A stretch of DNA of 64,000 nucleotides from SMWC01 sp045561055 (lineage in GTDB: Bacteria > Pseudomonadota > Gammaproteobacteria > Steroidobacterales > Rariloculaceae): NCBI GenBank assembly GCA_045561055.1, contig JBJKYL010000010.1:62001-126000 (forward strand), read 5' to 3'. Positions 61,154 through 64,000 of the stretch are shown here, one piece after another. Both the position numbers and the translations under genes were made by a program. The notes below the pieces were generated by a model, which worked only from the letters and a program-made list of their open reading frames with translations, was not told the origin of the DNA and ran no database searches. Position 1 is the first letter of the stretch. Each line of letters begins with the position of its first letter.

Positions 61154-61371
61154 ACAACTTCCAGCATTAATTTATTCGCTGAGACTCTGTTTTTTTCTAG
61201 ATGCGGGGACCGCGCGGCAACATCTGTGTCAACGGTTGCTTTGTCAGCTTCTCTACCCTCGGTAAAATCCGAAAATAAGACGATTCCAACAATGACGCCT
61301 ACCCATACTCCGAGCAGCAGCATAAAGCTGTTGAAGATTCTTTGTTCCTGGTTAGCCAAAGCGCGATCCAT
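61144..61371 (-). CDS. Small membrane protein of unknown function
   Basis: The 75 residues have one clear transmembrane helix (SFMLLLGVWVGVIVGIVLFS, about residues 15-34) followed by a polar, charged tail. No family is recognised. It overlaps the MBL-fold gene by 10 bases, which suggests co-translation and supports it being real. The tail probably faces the periplasm if the short N-terminus is cytoplasmic. Confidence 0.55.
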   Translation of the reverse strand: MDRALANQEQRIFNSFMLLLGVWVGVIVGIVLFSDFTEGREADKATVDTDVAARSPHLEKNRVSANKLMLEVVWQ

Positions 61372-61539
61372 AGCCGATACGGAAGGATTATATCGGTTAT
61401 GACCGGACCCTCAAACCTACTCTAGGTATTTCGGTTGGATGGTCTCGTTAGGATGCAGCACGACAATGTTTGGACTTTCGCCAGGATCGGCGTGCGGCAT
61501 TGCTAGTCGTGGTCTCCCATTAGAGCCCGAGGCGGCCTG

Positions 61540-61797
61540 CTACTTTTGAGCAGGCGCCCGCATTTCGGCGAGCTTAGCCTCTAGAATTTCCAGCTTCTCG
61601 CGAGTGCGTGCTAGGACAGCAACCTGAATGTCGAACTCCTCGCGTGTGACAAGATCCATCTTCTCCAGTCCTGTCTGCAACAACGACTTGAAGTTGCGCT
61701 CAAGATCCTCTCCCATTACTCGGAGATTTTGCGGTACGGTTTCAGCCAGCCGCCTTGCTAGATCATCTATACCGGGACGATTAGAATTATTGGTCAT
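61540..61797 (-). CDS. ubiK: Ubiquinone biosynthesis accessory factor UbiK (BMFP domain)
   Basis: UbiK binds UbiJ and lipids and is needed for efficient aerobic ubiquinone synthesis. The 85 residues are PGIDDLARRLAETVPQNLRV, then LERNFKSLLQTGLEKMDLVT and REEFDIQVAVLARTREKLEI, ending in an Ala/Pro tail. The pattern LVTREEFDVQxxVLxRTREKL is the family signature, and the C-terminus is a coiled coil. It stands alone on the minus strand, divergent from hemX. Confidence 0.95.
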   Translation of the reverse strand: MTNNSNRPGIDDLARRLAETVPQNLRVMGEDLERNFKSLLQTGLEKMDLVTREEFDIQVAVLARTREKLEILEAKLAEMRAPAQK

Positions 61798-62204
61798 TTG
61801 GCTATCCTATAGGCGGTAAGGGCAAGGCAAACAACTAGCGCTTCTCGCACTAAATGCGCTAGCGGATATATATCGTGCTACCCCAAGCCGGAGTTTGTGA
61901 CTAAACAGCTTAATAATATCAGTTTTCAATGGCTCGCCGGGAGCTGTCACAACATCTTGTGCATTGAGCTTAGACGATTGCAGAGCTCCGCAACTTACCG
62001 GTATGTTAGCCAGCGCGGGCGAAGATTTTGCTGTGGTCGGTATCGTATTGGAAATTGACCACGAGAAAACTCGGTCAGCTGGTTACCGCCTAGTCGATAA
62101 GCCGAAACGTTTAATGATGGTACGCTGAGATTGCTACTAAGCTTAAGATCAGAATCCCATCCTGTGGTAAAAAGGTTGTTCCAGCCTGTCTATAGAATAG
62201 AAAT
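61798..62204. other. Gap between ubiK and hemX
   Basis: This 407-base region separates two divergent genes. A 41-codon frame at 62003-62128 on the plus strand has no visible ribosome-binding site and no recognisable family, so I do not call it a gene. I saw no tRNA and no hemC or hemD, which often precede hemX. It must contain the promoters of ubiK and hemX, but no clear boxes stood out. Confidence 0.4.
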
Positions 62205-63320
62205 ATGAGCCAGAACAGCACGGCTGCGGACAATACGCAAAACACGGCAGAGGGCGAGGACGATGCCAGTAAGATAGCGCCTTCGGATACAAATTCACTC
62301 AAGCTGCAGGGACGAGGTGGGTTAAACTTCCTATCTGGCGTCATGTTGATCTGCTTACTTTGCGCGACTATAGCTACCGCGTTTCTCTGGTTTCAGTTTC
62401 GTTTAGTCAATACCGAGCTCGATCGAACGGGTGCGGACCTGGGTTCTGCATTGGAGACAGTTCGTGCCGATCTTAGTGCGCTGGATTTTCGGCTAGAGGA
62501 TCTGATATTCGCACAGAACGCAACGAGTAAGGAGACGAACGAGCTGGGCAACCAGCTCGATATACTTCCCGGCCGTCTCCTGAATCTCGAGGAACGCTTG
62601 CGCGCTACCCAGGGTGTGTCGGAGGATGCCCGGCGTCGTTGGATCCGTGCGGAAGCCGAGTATTATTTGGGCGTCGCGAACGCAGAGCTAACAATCGCAG
62701 GACGTTGGTCTAGTGCGACTAGGGCCCTGCAACTCGCTGACGGGAAATTATTAGAACTCGCTAACCCGGCACTAAGCGGTGTACGTCAACGTATAGCGGC
62801 GGAGTTAATGGTGCTAAGTACGATCCAGTTGCCTGATATCGAAGGGCTTACTTTTAGCTTGAGTAGCCTCGCTGAGAGTGGTGATACATTGCCGCTGCGA
62901 ACCGATTCGCGAGGCGCCTTCACGTCCGAAGAGGCCGTGGGAGCGGGAGTTCCCGCTGGGTTCGCTCGGGCCTGGCTTAGTGTAAAGAGTGCGGTTGCAT
63001 CTATGATCAGCATTGAGCGCCACGATGAATTAATCGTCCGCCCTCTATCGAGCGAAGAACAAACGCTGCTGCGGCGGCAATTTGAGTTGGAGTTAACTGT
63101 CGCTCGAGTTGCGTTGATCAGAGGTCAGTCCGGGATCTTTCGGGCCAGCATCGAGACGGCAACAGGGCTATTGCGGCGCCATTTCGATCAAACAGCGGCG
63201 TCCGTAGTAACTGCCATCAATTTGCTCGATGAAATGGTTGGATTAACAATTTCACCAGAACCTCCCAATATCAGCGGTTCTTTGAGGTTACTGCGGGATA
63301 TAGAAGAACGAGGCGGGTGA
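62205..63320 (+). CDS. hemX: HemX-like membrane protein
   Basis: The 371 residues have an acidic N-terminal tail, a transmembrane helix (FLSGVMLICLLCATIATAFL, about residues 42-61) and a long periplasmic part. The periplasmic part begins as a coiled coil and continues with RRRWIRAEAEYYLGVANAEL, a HemX landmark. The family is annotated as uroporphyrinogen-III C-methyltransferase-like but has no methyltransferase motif; its role is unclear. It is followed by hemY with a one-base overlap (TGATG), the usual pair. Confidence 0.9.
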   Translation: MSQNSTAADNTQNTAEGEDDASKIAPSDTNSLKLQGRGGLNFLSGVMLICLLCATIATAFLWFQFRLVNTELDRTGADLGSALETVRADLSALDFRLEDLIFAQNATSKETNELGNQLDILPGRLLNLEERLRATQGVSEDARRRWIRAEAEYYLGVANAELTIAGRWSSATRALQLADGKLLELANPALSGVRQRIAAELMVLSTIQLPDIEGLTFSLSSLAESGDTLPLRTDSRGAFTSEEAVGAGVPAGFARAWLSVKSAVASMISIERHDELIVRPLSSEEQTLLRRQFELELTVARVALIRGQSGIFRASIETATGLLRRHFDQTAASVVTAINLLDEMVGLTISPEPPNISGSLRLLRDIEERGG

Positions 63321-64000
63321 TGCGGATCGGATCATGGGTAATAGCGGCCGTTTTTCTGGGCGCTTTCTCAACACAGTTCCTGCTTCAGGATCGCGGCTAT
63401 GTCTTGATCAACTTCGCCGGTTACGTGATCGAAATGTCTGTTCCAGTGATGCTAGCTTTGCTTGTTGTTTTCTACGCATCGATTCGTACGGGGGCTGCTT
63501 TATGGCATGCTCCCCGGCGTATTGGTGGCGCCTTAGCCAAGAACCGGGTGAAGCGCTCCGGCGCAAAGCTTACCCGCGGCCTGATTAATATCGCTGAGGG
63601 CGATTGGTCGAAAGGCGAGCGGTTGTTTATGGCGGGGCTAAAGGATACTGACGCGCCGTTGATTAACTATTTGATGGCTGCCCGTGCGGCGCAGCTACAG
63701 GGTTCTAAGGAAAGACGAGATGATTGGCTGAAACTGGCCTACGAGGAGTTGCCGAACGCGGAGACTGCTGTACTGCTGACTCAGGCAGAGCTGCAGCTCG
63801 AACATGCCGAGTTTGAGCAGGCTTTAGCAACCTTAAATCGTATCGAGGAGTCGAACCCCGAACATCCGGTAGCGATCGCGCTACTCGCTAAGACCTATCG
63901 GGCTATACAGGACTGGGGCCGGTTGGCTGCATTATTACCTCGACTAGGTAACGCAAAAATCGAAAGCGGAGAACTCGAAGCCCTAACGATGGAGGCGTTA
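63320..64000 (+). CDS. hemY: HemY-like TPR membrane protein, 3' part cut off by the window edge
   Basis: The frame opens with ATG at 63320 and stays open to the end, giving about 227 residues. The first part has two membrane segments (WVIAAVFLGAFSTQFLL and VPVMLALLVVFYASI). GLINIAEGDWSKGERLFMAG and PLINYLMAARAAQLQG are typical of HemY. TPR-like helices follow (LLTQAELQLEHAEFEQALAT). HemY here is the gammaproteobacterial TPR protein associated with tetrapyrrole metabolism, not the protoporphyrinogen oxidase of the same name. Confidence 0.92.
   Translation, partial: MRIGSWVIAAVFLGAFSTQFLLQDRGYVLINFAGYVIEMSVPVMLALLVVFYASIRTGAALWHAPRRIGGALAKNRVKRSGAKLTRGLINIAEGDWSKGERLFMAGLKDTDAPLINYLMAARAAQLQGSKERRDDWLKLAYEELPNAETAVLLTQAELQLEHAEFEQALATLNRIEESNPEHPVAIALLAKTYRAIQDWGRLAALLPRLGNAKIESGELEALTMEAL

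Noticed and set aside
61420..61500. Short minus-strand frame MPHADPGESPNIVVLHPNET...
   Set aside because: It faintly recalls the N-terminus of HigA-type antitoxins but stops after 27 codons with no toxin gene nearby and no clear ribosome-binding site.
62003..62128. 41-codon frame between ubiK and hemX
   Set aside because: There is no ribosome-binding site, no recognised family and unremarkable composition.
1..64000. CRISPR arrays, tRNA/rRNA genes, insertion sequences, prophage or integrase genes
   Set aside because: None was seen by eye: there are no regularly spaced repeats, no transposase or integrase frames and no tRNA-like cloverleaf. A computed scan for tRNA could still find one I overlooked.

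Overview
The window is the replication-origin region of a gammaproteobacterial chromosome, probably from an uncultured marine or otherwise oligotrophic lineage. The core order is the classical one (glmS-glmU-atpCDGAHFEBI, parB-parA-rsmG, mnmG, mnmE, yidC-rnpA-rpmH | dnaA-dnaN-recF-gyrB, then plsC-gmhB-glycyl-tRNA synthetase). The neighbouring blocks glnA-ntrB-ntrC, secB-gpsA, envC-ctp-mltB and hemX-hemY are also gammaproteobacterial in type. Nearly all core genes left of about 31.2 kb run on the minus strand, and dnaA-dnaN-recF-gyrB run on the plus strand. This places the origin at the rpmH/dnaA/dnaN junction. A perfect DnaA box lies in front of dnaA, an AT-rich gap separates dnaA from dnaN, and a parS-like 16-mer sits inside recF, matching the parAB genes.

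Layout. 0-1.5 kb: 5' part of a TonB-dependent receptor gene. 1.7-5 kb: glmS and glmU (UDP-GlcNAc synthesis). 5-12.4 kb: complete F1Fo ATP synthase operon with a good sigma70-type promoter; the atpE-atpF spacer carries a tandem duplication with a decayed second atpE 3' end. 12.4-14.8 kb: parB, parA, rsmG. 14.9-20.9 kb: five-gene oligopeptide ABC importer inserted between rsmG and mnmG; its OppC has an extra fibronectin-III-like domain. 20.9-22.8 kb: mnmG. 23-27.5 kb: accessory secreted proteins (haem-binding beta-propeller protein, DUF6152-like protein, PQQ-type sugar dehydrogenase) inserted between mnmG and mnmE. 27.5-31.2 kb: a tiny membrane peptide, mnmE, yidC, rnpA, rpmH. 31.4-37.6 kb: dnaA, dnaN, recF, gyrB.

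37.6-40.4 kb: plsC, gmhB and a dimeric alpha2-type glycyl-tRNA synthetase, at a place where most relatives carry the two-gene glyQ/glyS enzyme. 40.6-45.9 kb: a nitrogen-assimilation locus, with a sigma54 promoter, a eukaryote-type glutamine synthetase II, the standard glutamine synthetase I, NtrB and NtrC. 45.9-48.7 kb: a Gfo/Idh/MocA oxidoreductase beside lpxA (suggesting a GnnA-like lipid A route), divergent from a DRG-like TGS GTPase. 48.8-53.7 kb: class 1 dihydroorotate dehydrogenase, trmL, gpsA, secB, rhodanese, envC. 53.8-57.8 kb: S41 protease, mltB, DUF938 methyltransferase, parvulin, DUF6174 protein. 57.9-61.4 kb: a second accessory patch (secreted VOC protein, second DUF6152-like protein, periplasmic metallo-beta-lactamase-fold protein, small membrane protein). 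61.5-64 kb: ubiK, hemX and the start of hemY.

I saw no tRNA, rRNA, CRISPR array, insertion sequence or prophage. The least ordinary items are the atpE duplication remnant, the GSII-GSI-NtrBC locus with its sigma54 promoter, the OppC with an extracytoplasmic domain, the swapped glycyl-tRNA synthetase, the lpxA-oxidoreductase pair and the DRG-like GTPase with an altered G3 motif. Family assignments rest on motifs read by eye; no database search was possible.
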